Source of the DNA: Burkholderia sp. 4M9327F10
Lineage (GTDB): Bacteria > Pseudomonadota > Gammaproteobacteria > Burkholderiales > Burkholderiaceae
Length of the DNA: 64,000 nucleotides
Assembly: GCF_005503145.1 (NCBI RefSeq)
Contig: NZ_SCNV01000012.1
Coordinates: forward strand, 62,001 to 126,000
Direction: 5' to 3'
Part shown: piece by piece, positions 52,936 through 64,000 of the stretch
Layout: each line of letters opens with the position of its first letter
How positions within the stretch are numbered: position 1 is the first letter of the stretch
Position numbers and translations under genes: made by a program
The notes under the pieces: generated by a model
What the model was told of the DNA's origin: nothing
Seen by the model: only the letters and a program-made list of their open reading frames with translations
Database searches by the model: none

Positions 52936-53349
52936 TTATTGCGCGGTGTCCGCGCTCAGCTTTGTCTCGCCGGCGAACATCGGGCGGTAACGCTCCTCGA
53001 CGTCCACGCGCGTGTTGACCTCCAGCATGAAGCTGCCGGGAATCCAGCAGAAGAACCGCGAGCCGCGTGGATGTTTGATCATTTTGGTTTGCATTTTTAT
53101 CCCGTCCGCCACCAGACGCTCATACATTGCCTCGACTTCCTGTACCGTCGGAAGCTCGATTCCAATGTGGAAATTTTTCGGCCATTCGTCGTGACGGCCT
53201 TCCGCCTGTTCGATCACGATGTCGAAATCGCGTCGTGTCAGGTAGCGGCCGTTTCCCGACGTCGTGATCCTGCATTCAAGGTAACGTTCGAAGAATGCGG
53301 CGGTCGCGTCGACGTCGGAGGAGGGGAAGCTAAGATGGTTGAGTTTCAA
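52936..53349 (-). CDS. VOC-family (glyoxalase/bleomycin resistance-like) protein
   Basis: A 137-residue single-domain protein of the vicinal oxygen chelate fold. It begins [21 protein letters not shown] and contains [21 protein letters not shown] and a final strand with [11 protein letters not shown] carrying a conserved glutamate. His5 and that glutamate are candidate metal ligands. The substrate is unknown. It stands alone. Confidence 0.85.
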   Translation of the reverse strand: MKLNHLSFPSSDVDATAAFFERYLECRITTSGNGRYLTRRDFDIVIEQAEGRHDEWPKNFHIGIELPTVQEVEAMYERLVADGIKMQTKMIKHPRGSRFFCWIPGSFMLEVNTRVDVEERYRPMFAGETKLSADTAQ

Positions 53350-53860
53350 GATTTCACCTGTTTAAAGGAGTTTTCGAATGAATTTTCAAGTTTTAACTGA
53401 CTAGGACTGCTTATTTAATTACCGCTTTCGCCCGAAACGCCAGTCTTGCCCTGCGTGCAGGCAGGATCCGCGTCGCTGTGCAGGACAGGCTCGCACGTTG
53501 CTGGGATCGCTGCGGGAGGGCAAGGCGGCAGGCGCGAAACACCGCGCCATTTGCAGGCGTTTTGGGTCAGGCGTCGCGGGAATGAAGCAGACAAGCGTAT
53601 CCGCCTGGCGAATGACGCGCCAACCGAGAGCGGAATACCTGGGAGGTGGCTTGCTGGAAGCCGATGGGAGAGTGTGTCAATCCGGCAAGACATTTTCGTC
53701 AACCTCGCGCGCAGACGAACCGGCGGTGAACGGATTCACCGAGGATCGATGTTGCGCGTTGATTGACGTTAAACGCTTACGGCTGCAAAGCTGAGCAGCG
53801 AGTAGAGATTAGTGGCTCGGGTAGGTGCTGTCAAGCCTTCATTGCCGCCTCGCTGGCGTC
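53350..53860. other. Intergenic region without recognised features
   Basis: This 511-bp stretch has no convincing gene: frames of 90-110 codons occur on both strands but lack family resemblance and ribosome binding sites. It may hold the promoter of the VOC gene at its left end. I see no repeat, hairpin or operator. Confidence 0.5.
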
Positions 53861-54400
53861 TCATTGCCGTTTCGGTTGGCCCAGGATCTCAAGCGCCTCG
53901 CGGGCGAAGTCGACCCAGAACTGTTCCTGGGCGATCCCCGCTCTAAGCACCAGATGCTGGAGCCGTGCCGTTCGCGATGCGGGACTCCCCGGAAAATCGC
54001 GCGCCTCGATTTCGCGGTACAGGTCCAGTTTCTCCTGGTGCAATCCAAGGCGCCGCCCGATTTCCGCCTCCAGCCCGGCGGGGCCGAGCACCGCCTCCGC
54101 GCGCAGCCGCACCATCAACTCGTCGCGCAATGGCGTCGGGTCCTCGCTTTCCGCGATCCAGCGCCGTAGCTCCTTCTTGCCGGCCGGAAGAATCCGGTAG
54201 GCCCGCTTACGGCCGCGCCCCGACTCGGCAGGCAATGACTCGATCCAGCCGGCTTCCTCCAGACGGCCCAGCTCCCGATAGATCTGCTGATGCGTGGCAT
54301 GCCAGAAATAGCCGATCGAACGGTCGAAGCGGCTCGCCAGTTCCGAACCGGAACCGGGGCGTTCGGCAAGCGAGGTGAGGAGTGCGTGAGGCAGGGACAT
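53861..54400 (-). CDS. PadR-family transcriptional regulator
   Basis: A 179-residue PadR regulator. Residues 1-85 are the winged helix with ELASRFDRSIGYFWHATHQQIYRELGRLEEAGWI; the rest (about 95-175) is the helical dimerisation part seen in longer PadR proteins. PadR proteins usually repress genes for aromatic acid metabolism or efflux and are released by ligand. It is divergent from the FadH-type reductase across 154 bp that contain two copies of a palindrome, which is the likely binding target. Confidence 0.9.
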   Translation of the reverse strand: MSLPHALLTSLAERPGSGSELASRFDRSIGYFWHATHQQIYRELGRLEEAGWIESLPAESGRGRKRAYRILPAGKKELRRWIAESEDPTPLRDELMVRLRAEAVLGPAGLEAEIGRRLGLHQEKLDLYREIEARDFPGSPASRTARLQHLVLRAGIAQEQFWVDFAREALEILGQPKRQ

Positions 54401-54478
54401 GTCGGATCGGATCAGCGAGGGTCACGGAATACGCGCATCTTGCCATATTGGGGACACAGGATCCCTCGCTGGGAAATT

Positions 54479-54539
54479 TAATGCAACCAGTTGCATTAAC
54501 GGGAATCGCGGGCTAGTATCTGTGCAACTGGTTGCATAA
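54479..54539. promoter_or_regulatory. Paired palindromic operators flanking a promoter
   Basis: Site 1 (54479-54498) has arms TAATGCAAC and GTTGCATTA around CA. Site 2 (54520-54539) has the core TGCAAC and GTTGCA around TG. Their centres are 41 bp apart, about four helical turns. A candidate -35 TTGCAT (54491-54496) lies in site 1 and a -10 TAGTAT (54514-54519), with a 17-bp spacer, lies between the sites. Site 2 covers the start region. This is a natural repressor layout for the divergent PadR protein on the fadH-like gene. Confidence 0.7.
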
Positions 54540-56576
<2,037 letters not shown>

Positions 56577-56649
56577 AGAGATCGCGGCTTGATTCCACGC
56601 TCCGCACATTCGTCCGGCTGTTGCAGCGGGACTTCACCAGGAGAGCATC

Positions 56650-57156
56650 TTGACCACTACCCAAAGCACTGCGCAGAGCACCATGCACAGCACTGAGCGG
56701 AGCACTGCGCACAGCCCCCCATCCACACCTGACGGCCTGCATCCCGCCGTCGCGCTCTCACTCGCGAAGTGGCATGCAATGGTCGAGCGCCGCGATCTCG
56801 ATGGCCTTGGCGCCATCACGCACCCGGACGTCGTATTCCGCTCGCCGATGGCGTTCACGCCGTACCACTCGGCGCCTGCACTGGAAATGGCGCTGTCGAC
56901 CGTCCTCCAGGTGTTCGAGGACTTCACCTACCACCGTCAGCTTGCCTCGGATGACGGCCTGAATGTCGTTCTGGAGTTCAGCGCGCGGGTTGGCGACAAG
57001 AATCTGAAGGGGATCGATTTCATCCGTTTCGACGAGAACGGCAAGATCGTCGACTTCGAGGTGATGGTACGGCCGCTGAGCGGCCTGCAGGCTTTAGGCG
57101 CGGAGATGGGGGCGCGAATCGGCCAGCCGTTGTCGGCCTACAAGGCCCACGCTTAA
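56650..57156 (+). CDS. SnoaL/NTF2-like protein with repeat N-terminus
   Basis: A 168-residue protein with an NTF2-like fold in residues 35-150 (LAKWHAMVERRDLDGLGAITHPDVVFRSP and EMALSTVLQVFEDFTYHRQ). Such proteins bind or isomerise small molecules. The first 25 residues are a four-residue repeat of the type STxx, encoded by a 12-bp tandem repeat. The start is a TTG six bases after CAGGAGA. It follows the reductase by 73 bp and may be in its operon. Confidence 0.8.
   Translation: MTTTQSTAQSTMHSTERSTAHSPPSTPDGLHPAVALSLAKWHAMVERRDLDGLGAITHPDVVFRSPMAFTPYHSAPALEMALSTVLQVFEDFTYHRQLASDDGLNVVLEFSARVGDKNLKGIDFIRFDENGKIVDFEVMVRPLSGLQALGAEMGARIGQPLSAYKAHA
56665..56712. repeat. 12-bp tandem repeat inside coding sequence
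   Basis: Four 12-bp units beginning AGCACTG or AGCACC (56665, 56677, 56689, 56701) encode STAQ, STMH, STER and STAH in the N-terminus of the NTF2-like protein. Confidence 0.85.
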
Positions 57157-57179
57157 GGCCCCGGGACGGTTTGCCCCGC

Positions 57180-58382
57180 TCATAGCACGAGACCCGGCAG
57201 CTTTGCGGCGAACTCCGCGCCCAGCGCACCCGCTTGCTTGAGCGAGGCGTCGAACCGCCCCTGTTCAAGATGCTCCGCAATGGCAAGCAGGGTGCCGAGC
57301 ACGCCTTCATGTTCGAGGATGGCCTGCTGGATGACGGCATCAATCGACATGTCGGCAAAAAACACTTCCGCCGTGACCCCGCAAGGAACGTAAGCCAGCG
57401 AAAGCAGGCCGCAGAGCCACGCGGTCTCCTGGAAGCCGCCGTCTTCCGGCGCGAGTTCAGCGGCAGCCCGCTCCATGAAGTTGGCCCGTTGCTCGACGAG
57501 CTGCGCGAGCGGGTTGCGACCGAACTGCAGATCTGCCGGATTGCCATACAGCAGCAGGCAGCACCACAACATCAGGGTTTTGCTGCCGACGGCGGCGACC
57601 GCCTGTCCGATCGACGTGATGGGGGTGTGGCGCAAGTGCCGCTGGCTGGCGTTGTTGGCGAGCCGCAGCAGTTGAATGACGAGGGCCGGCGCGTGCTTGA
57701 GCGCCTCCTCGAGCGGCCCGTTGCCCGCGTCTTCGCGCAGCAGTTCCAGTACCCGGAAGACTGCCGCGAAGCGGGACGGCGTTCGGCTGGTTGTGAGCAG
57801 TTGCGGCCTGGCGAAGTAGAAGCCCTGGAACAGGTCGCATCCCGCGAGCATCGCCGCAGCATGGTCGGTGCGATCTTCGACCTTTTGCGCGAGCACCCGC
57901 TTGCCGTGCTGCCGGAAATCCTCGACCAGCAGGCCGCGCTCATCTGCGGCAATGCCCGGCCAGTCGAGCTTGACGATGTCGACATGCGGCAGGAAGCGCT
58001 CGATATGCGATGTAATGGAACGGACGTGGTCGAGCGCGATGCGAAAACCGGCAAGGCGCAATTCGTCGCAGCGCTCGCCCAGTTCGGCGGTAAGCGCTGT
58101 GCCTTCAAGAATCTCAAGGACGAAACGCGCCGGAGGCAGAACATCGACGCTGCCGAAATGCAGGAAGTCGCCGGTGCAGTTAATGAAGCCGTCGCTATGG
58201 CCAAGCACGTGCTCGATGCCGAACACGCCCACGGTTCGTTCGACGACCGCCGCGGTGGCTGCGTAATCGTCCTGAACATGGGCTGTATCCTTGCCGGTTT
58301 CCCGGAACAGCAGTTCCTGCGCGACGGTGATGCCGTGCCGATCGAGTATCGGCTGACGGGCAACGAACACTTCAGCTTTCAT
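57180..58382 (-). CDS. EAL-HDOD two-domain signalling protein (degenerate EAL)
   Basis: A 400-residue protein of the YuxH type. Residues 1-185 correspond to an EAL-type c-di-GMP phosphodiesterase domain, but the signature position reads QELLFR instead of E-x-L-x-R, so it is probably inactive and may bind c-di-GMP or a protein. Residues 195-370 form an HDOD domain (ALKHAPALVIQLLRLANNAS region). No membrane segment or sensor domain. The end converges on the NTF2-like gene. Confidence 0.85.
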   Translation of the reverse strand: MKAEVFVARQPILDRHGITVAQELLFRETGKDTAHVQDDYAATAAVVERTVGVFGIEHVLGHSDGFINCTGDFLHFGSVDVLPPARFVLEILEGTALTAELGERCDELRLAGFRIALDHVRSITSHIERFLPHVDIVKLDWPGIAADERGLLVEDFRQHGKRVLAQKVEDRTDHAAAMLAGCDLFQGFYFARPQLLTTSRTPSRFAAVFRVLELLREDAGNGPLEEALKHAPALVIQLLRLANNASQRHLRHTPITSIGQAVAAVGSKTLMLWCCLLLYGNPADLQFGRNPLAQLVEQRANFMERAAAELAPEDGGFQETAWLCGLLSLAYVPCGVTAEVFFADMSIDAVIQQAILEHEGVLGTLLAIAEHLEQGRFDASLKQAGALGAEFAAKLPGLVL

Positions 58383-60143
<1,761 letters not shown>

Positions 60144-60146
60144 GCG

Positions 60147-61193
60147 ATGTCACGCAGCGAAGGGCGCGGCGGCGCGCGCCGGACATGGCTTGCTGTTGCC
60201 CTGATCGGCGCGGTGTCGATCGGCGCCACGATCTGGCTCAATGCCGCACCGTCGCGAGCCGGCCGGGCTGCCGCGCTGCAACACACCGATGCTGCGGCTA
60301 CATCGTTACACGGCGCCAATGCTCAATTCGCTGGCGCGCCCGGAGCAAACGCGCTCCCCGCGTCGCTGGATGGATCGTCTGCGCCGCGCCTGCCGCTCGA
60401 AGCAGGCGGACGTCTCGCGCACACGCGGGCGGTGCGCGACTTCTTCGATTACTTCCTGAGCGCGCAGAGCGAGATGTCGGCGAGCGCACTGGATGCGCTG
60501 GTGCGCCGGCAGATCGCGGCGCAGCTCGATGGCACGGCGGCCAACGAGGAAGCGCTGGGCGTATGGCAACGTTACACCGCATACCTCAGCGCGCTGGGCC
60601 AGTTGCCGCAGCCGGCCGGCATACCGGGCAGCATACCGGGTACCAGGCCGGATTTCGACGCGCTGCAACTGGCGCTCGACCAGCGCGACGCGTTGGGCAC
60701 ACGCATCATGGGCGACTGGAGCAAGCCGTTTTTCGGCGACCAGTTGCAGCGCCAACGAAGCGATCTGGCGCGCTTGCGCATCACGTCGGACCCCACGCTC
60801 ACCGATGCGGAAAAAGCCGCCCGCCTTGCAAGCCTGGATGCCGCGTTGCCGGCGCAGGAGCGCGCGGCGCGCGAACGGGCCCGGCAACAGCAGGCGTCGG
60901 TCGAGGCGATTGCCCAGTTGCAGAAGCAGGGCGCGTCGCTTGACGCAATGCGGGCGCAGATTGCGCAGACGCTCGGCCCCGAAGCGGCCGAACGGGTTGT
61001 GCAGATGCAAAAAAGCGACGACGCGTGGCAGGCAAAATACGCCGACTATGCGTCGCAGCGTGCGCAGATCGACAAGCTTGGCTTGTCCCCGCAGGAGCAT
61101 GATGCGCAGGTTGCACAATTGCGCCGGCAGTTTTTCAGCAACCCCAGCGATGCGATGCGGGCCGCGTCGCTCGATCAGGGCGCAGGCAACTGA
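60147..61193 (+). CDS. lif: Lipase-specific foldase (Lif)
   Basis: A 348-residue lipase chaperone. It has an N-terminal inner-membrane anchor (about residues 12-30), a Pro/Ala-rich linker, and a helical domain. The conserved region ending in HTRAVRDFFDYFLSAQSE and the later RxxxF-type helices are as in known Lif proteins. It is anchored in the inner membrane and folds the lipase in the periplasm. The start is four bases after lipA. Confidence 0.95.
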   Translation: MSRSEGRGGARRTWLAVALIGAVSIGATIWLNAAPSRAGRAAALQHTDAAATSLHGANAQFAGAPGANALPASLDGSSAPRLPLEAGGRLAHTRAVRDFFDYFLSAQSEMSASALDALVRRQIAAQLDGTAANEEALGVWQRYTAYLSALGQLPQPAGIPGSIPGTRPDFDALQLALDQRDALGTRIMGDWSKPFFGDQLQRQRSDLARLRITSDPTLTDAEKAARLASLDAALPAQERAARERARQQQASVEAIAQLQKQGASLDAMRAQIAQTLGPEAAERVVQMQKSDDAWQAKYADYASQRAQIDKLGLSPQEHDAQVAQLRRQFFSNPSDAMRAASLDQGAGN

Positions 61194-61620
61194 GTGACCG
61201 AACCGGGTCACTTAACTGAGTCACTTAACTGAGTCACTTAACTGAGTCAGTGATCTCGCGCTCGCCGTCCCGATGCAATGCGAGATCCGGGTGGCGCCAA
61301 CATGGCCGCAAGCTGACAGCGCGATTATTAATTCATTTATCCGCGCGTGATTTCCATCGTCTCCCGCAATAATCTCCGCTTAAAATCACTAGTTAAATTT
61401 TTTTTAATCAAGCGGCCACGCGGGCGTTTGGACCCGCTTCTTATTCTTCCAGGTATTCGCGGCAGAGCGCGATTTCAAAAAGTGTGTTTTCCTACCGGTC
61501 TTGGACCGCCTGTGCGAATCCAGCACGAGTGAGACGGGCAGGCGGGCCGGGCAGCAAGGTGCACGAGATCGTGCATGATGTTCTGCGCCTTGCGCTCCAG
61601 AACCCATTCCCGCGCGAACC
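61194..61620. other. Intergenic region downstream of the lipase operon
   Basis: This 427-bp gap begins with a three-copy 13-bp tandem repeat (61207-61245) straight after the foldase stop. An AT-rich stretch at 61320-61405 may contain the kinase promoter. I see no response regulator gene here, which is unusual before a histidine kinase of this type. Confidence 0.5.
61207..61253. repeat. 13-bp tandem repeat after foldase gene
   Basis: GTCACTTAACTGA occurs three times in exact tandem (61207, 61220, 61233), with the start of a fourth copy that then diverges. Confidence 0.9.
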
Positions 61621-63030
61621 ATGGTTTCGATGAACTCCCCCTTTTTGACCCGACCGAAAGAGCGGCAATATCGCTGGACCACGATGACCACCCGGTCATT
61701 GTTTATCTACACGGTCACCTTCCTGTTTTCGATGCTGCTGTTGCTGGTCTTTGTCGAGTCCGCGGTGACCCGGCAGATGGAGCACGAAGTCGACATTGTC
61801 ATGGAATGGCAACTGATGTATTTCGACTCGACGCCGGACGATGTGCTTGGCGACACCATCGAGAGCCGCCTCGAAACCGCGCACCTGCACGTTAGCTACT
61901 TCGGTTTGTTTACGCCCGATGGCCGGCACGTTGCGGGCGATGTGACGTCGCTCCCCTCACAGTTGACTGCCGACAAGCGCGGACTGACGCTGCCGCCGAA
62001 GCTGCTGCTCTCGGCAAGCCATCCGCCGCCGGCGATGCGCGCGATGGCCGAGCGGCGCAGGAACGGCGACATATTGCTGGTCAGCCGCGACGTCACCAAC
62101 ATTTCCCATATTCGCCGGGCAATCATCAACGCATTCGTGATGGGCGGCCTATTTTGCCTCGTTGCCGGCATCGCCCTGGGGCTCGCCATGAGCGCGCGGC
62201 AGATGGGACGTCTGAGCGCGATCCGCCGCGTCACGCTGCAAATCGCGCAAGGCGACCTGAATCAGCGCCTGCCGACAGGGGGACACGACGAAATCGACAT
62301 GTTGTCGCATCTCGTCAATCACATGCTCGATGAGGTCGAGCGCCTGATCTCCGAAGTGAAGGGAGCGTGCGACGGCATCGCGCACGATCTTCGCACGCCG
62401 CTCGCGCATGTCGTGGCGTTGCTCGGCAGCATGGCGCAGCGGGCGGACACCCTCAACGACGGTTCAATGTCCGAGCTGGTTGCGCACGCGCAATCCGAGA
62501 CGCACCGGCTACTCGAACGGTTCCGCGCAATCCTGCGTATCGCTGAGATAGGCGCGCTGAAGCGGCGCGAGGGCTTTGGCGAGGTGCAACTGGCGGCACT
62601 GGTGCAGGAAGTCGGCGAGCTATACGAACCGCTGGCCGAAAGCCGTTCGATTCAGTTCGTCGCGGACGTGGAGCCGGTGCCGAACATAGAGGGGGACCGC
62701 AGTCTGCTATTCGAAGCACTCAGCAATCTGCTCGACAACGCGATCAAGTTCACGCCGGAGGGCGGCACCGTCAGGATAGCGCTCAGGATGTTGCCGGCGG
62801 GCCCTCAGGTCAGCATTGCCGATACCGGCCCGGGGATTCCGCCCGCCGAGCGCGAGGCGGTACTGCAGCGCCTCTACCGCGGCGAGAGGACCCGTCATAT
62901 CGCCGGCTCCGGCATTGGCTTGAGCATCGTCTCGGCCGTGCTGCGCGTACACGACTTCACCTTGAGGATGGCGAGTGCCGAACCGGGTGTGCGCGTCATT
63001 ATCGATTGCTGGTCGCGCAGGCTGGGTTAA
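61621..63030 (+). CDS. Sensor histidine kinase
   Basis: A 469-residue membrane kinase. Helix 1 at about 27-46, a periplasmic sensor region to about 165, helix 2 at about 168-190, HAMP to about 242, then HisKA with phospho-accepting His255 in GIAHDLRTPLAH, and an ATPase domain with NLLDNAIKFTPEGG, ADTGPGIP and GSGIGLSI. The order is EnvZ/QseC-like. No response regulator gene is adjacent within the window. The ATG chosen lacks a strong ribosome binding site; ATG codons at 61630 and 61684 are alternatives. It is 338 bp before an RND transporter gene. Confidence 0.9.
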   Translation: MVSMNSPFLTRPKERQYRWTTMTTRSLFIYTVTFLFSMLLLLVFVESAVTRQMEHEVDIVMEWQLMYFDSTPDDVLGDTIESRLETAHLHVSYFGLFTPDGRHVAGDVTSLPSQLTADKRGLTLPPKLLLSASHPPPAMRAMAERRRNGDILLVSRDVTNISHIRRAIINAFVMGGLFCLVAGIALGLAMSARQMGRLSAIRRVTLQIAQGDLNQRLPTGGHDEIDMLSHLVNHMLDEVERLISEVKGACDGIAHDLRTPLAHVVALLGSMAQRADTLNDGSMSELVAHAQSETHRLLERFRAILRIAEIGALKRREGFGEVQLAALVQEVGELYEPLAESRSIQFVADVEPVPNIEGDRSLLFEALSNLLDNAIKFTPEGGTVRIALRMLPAGPQVSIADTGPGIPPAEREAVLQRLYRGERTRHIAGSGIGLSIVSAVLRVHDFTLRMASAEPGVRVIIDCWSRRLG

Positions 63031-63368
63031 GTCGAATACGAAAATTCACTCTTGTCCTTTTCGATAGCTATCAGCGCTCAAGTCTGAGGATTCGCTGTGC
63101 CTGAAGGGTTTCCAGCGGGGTTTCCAGCGGGGTTTCCATCGGGTTCGCCACGGACGCACGCGCCAGCGTGCCGGTCCAGCGCGCCGGCGTGGCAGAGATA
63201 CAGAAGTGTTTGTCCGGACGCCGCCAGGCAGGACAAATAGACTCCGGTCACAGTTTTTCATGTTCTCTATGACCCCGCAGTTCAGCCGCCTGGGCGCGAC
63301 CGCCGATCCTTCGCAAGACGGACGCAAGCATGCAGGCCGGGAACTGACTTTTCAGGTGACCGAATGCC
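63031..63368. other. Intergenic region before RND gene
   Basis: This 338-bp gap contains a 12-bp tandem repeat of three units (63107-63142) and otherwise no recognised gene or terminator. The right end supplies an AGGTGA ribosome binding site for the RND gene. Confidence 0.5.
63107..63142. repeat. 12-bp tandem repeat, three copies
   Basis: Units GGTTTCCAGCGG (twice) and GGTTTCCATCGG start at 63107, 63119 and 63131. Confidence 0.9.
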
Positions 63369-64000
63369 ATGTGGATAGTCAATATCGCATTACGGAGGCC
63401 GCTGACATTTATTGTCGCTGCCATCCTTATTCTGGTGGCAACACCATTCGTGCTACTGCGTATGCCTACGGATATCTTTCCGGAAATCGACATACCGGTT
63501 GTCAGCATTATCTGGAGTTACAACGGACTCGATGCGACCGATATGGCGCAGCGGATCGTCACAGTCAGCGAGCGTAGTCTCACGACGACAGTGAACGATA
63601 TCGACCATATCGAATCGTCATCTCTTGCGGGCGTGGGGGTCATCAAGCTCTACCTGCGTCCCGATGCCAGCGTGCCGATGGCCGTAGCCCAGGCGGTGGC
63701 GAACGTGCAGCAGACGCTGCGCGTTCTGCCGCCCGGCATCACTGCGCCGCTCGTCATCAAGTACTCGGCATCGAGCGTGCCGATCATCCAGCTCGGTTTG
63801 TCCAGCGACACGCTGTCCGAGCAGCAGTTGAACGACCTCGGGATGAACTTTCTGCGTCCCCAGCTCGTGACGATTCCCGGCACGGCCATCCCGTATCCAT
63901 ACGGGGGGAAAGCGCGCGTCATTGCAGTCGACCTCGATACGCCGGCATTGCTGGCAAAGAACATGACGCCGGCTGACGTCGTGAACGCTGTCACCGCGCA
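63369..64000 (+). CDS. RND-family efflux transporter, 5' part
   Basis: An open frame runs from the ATG to the window end and encodes the first 210 residues of an RND (AcrB/MdtB-like) inner membrane transporter. It begins with the typical cytoplasmic start and first membrane helix (residues 9-30), then the porter domain with DIFPEIDIPVVSI, SLAGVGVIKLYL and a PYPYGGKARVIAVDLD segment. It is proton driven and would export drugs or other compounds. No membrane fusion protein gene lies upstream; one may lie beyond the window. An AGGTGA site precedes the ATG. Confidence 0.9.
   Translation, partial: MWIVNIALRRPLTFIVAAILILVATPFVLLRMPTDIFPEIDIPVVSIIWSYNGLDATDMAQRIVTVSERSLTTTVNDIDHIESSSLAGVGVIKLYLRPDASVPMAVAQAVANVQQTLRVLPPGITAPLVIKYSASSVPIIQLGLSSDTLSEQQLNDLGMNFLRPQLVTIPGTAIPYPYGGKARVIAVDLDTPALLAKNMTPADVVNAVTA

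Noticed and set aside
53446..53794. Short plus-strand frames in the 53.4-53.8 kb gap
   Set aside because: No ribosome binding site or recognisable motif; considered as an insertion-sequence remnant but no terminal repeats or transposase fragments seen.

Overview
The window is about 64 kb of GC-rich chromosomal DNA from a beta-proteobacterium, most likely Paraburkholderia or a close Burkholderiaceae relative. The evidence is the codon use, a Burkholderia-type PenA-like class A beta-lactamase with a divergent AmpR-type regulator, a subfamily I.2 lipase with its foldase, and an aryl-polyene-type cluster. I see no rRNA, tRNA, CRISPR array, intact insertion sequence or prophage. Nearly all of the sequence is coding and the genes look intact; only the last gene is cut by the window edge.

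Layout. 0-5.6 kb: small stress or envelope proteins (BON, ankyrin, SH3-like, DUF3096), a DHA2 efflux pump with a divergent LysR regulator, and a two-membrane-segment protein. 6-9.5 kb: a chemoreceptor, then an ampR/bla pair. 9.6-16.6 kb: carbon metabolism (transketolase, glycogen debranching enzyme GlgX), a cupin, a stand-alone receiver protein and a DUF2934 protein. 16.7-23.6 kb: an EmrA-EmrB-outer-membrane-factor efflux operon, divergent from a hybrid histidine kinase. 23.7-28.3 kb: an aldo/keto reductase and three consecutive exported proteins (creatininase-like, YVTN beta-propeller, alpha/beta hydrolase).

28.4-43.3 kb is the most distinctive region: a 14-gene aryl-polyene/xanthomonadin-type pigment cluster in two divergent arms. 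The minus arm encodes a membrane protein, an AMP-ligase fused to a hotdog dehydratase, an LpxL-type acyltransferase, a LolA-like protein, an MMPL exporter, a polysaccharide deacetylase, a ketosynthase, a chain-length-factor-like protein, a second dehydratase and a small His/Ala/Gly-repeat exported protein. The plus arm encodes an acyl carrier protein, a FabG-type reductase, a flavin enzyme carrying halogenase signature motifs, and a family 2 glycosyltransferase. Together they could activate an aryl starter, extend it through ketoacyl synthesis, reduction and dehydration without enoyl reduction, attach it to a lipid or glycolipid carrier and move it outward. No aryl-starter-forming enzyme and no second acyl carrier protein is present.

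43.5-49.8 kb is a complete ribose utilisation operon, rbsK-rbsD-rbsA-rbsC-rbsB, followed by a LacI-type regulator. 50-58.4 kb carries an AtoE-type short-chain fatty acid transporter, a cytochrome b561-like protein, CHRD and VOC proteins, a PadR regulator divergent from a FadH-type reductase with paired palindromic operators, an NTF2-like protein and an EAL-HDOD protein. 59-64 kb has lipase plus foldase, an unpaired histidine kinase and the start of an RND transporter.

A pattern across the window is the presence of short tandem repeats (11-15 bp units, 2-6 copies) in many intergenic gaps, often starting at or just after a stop codon.
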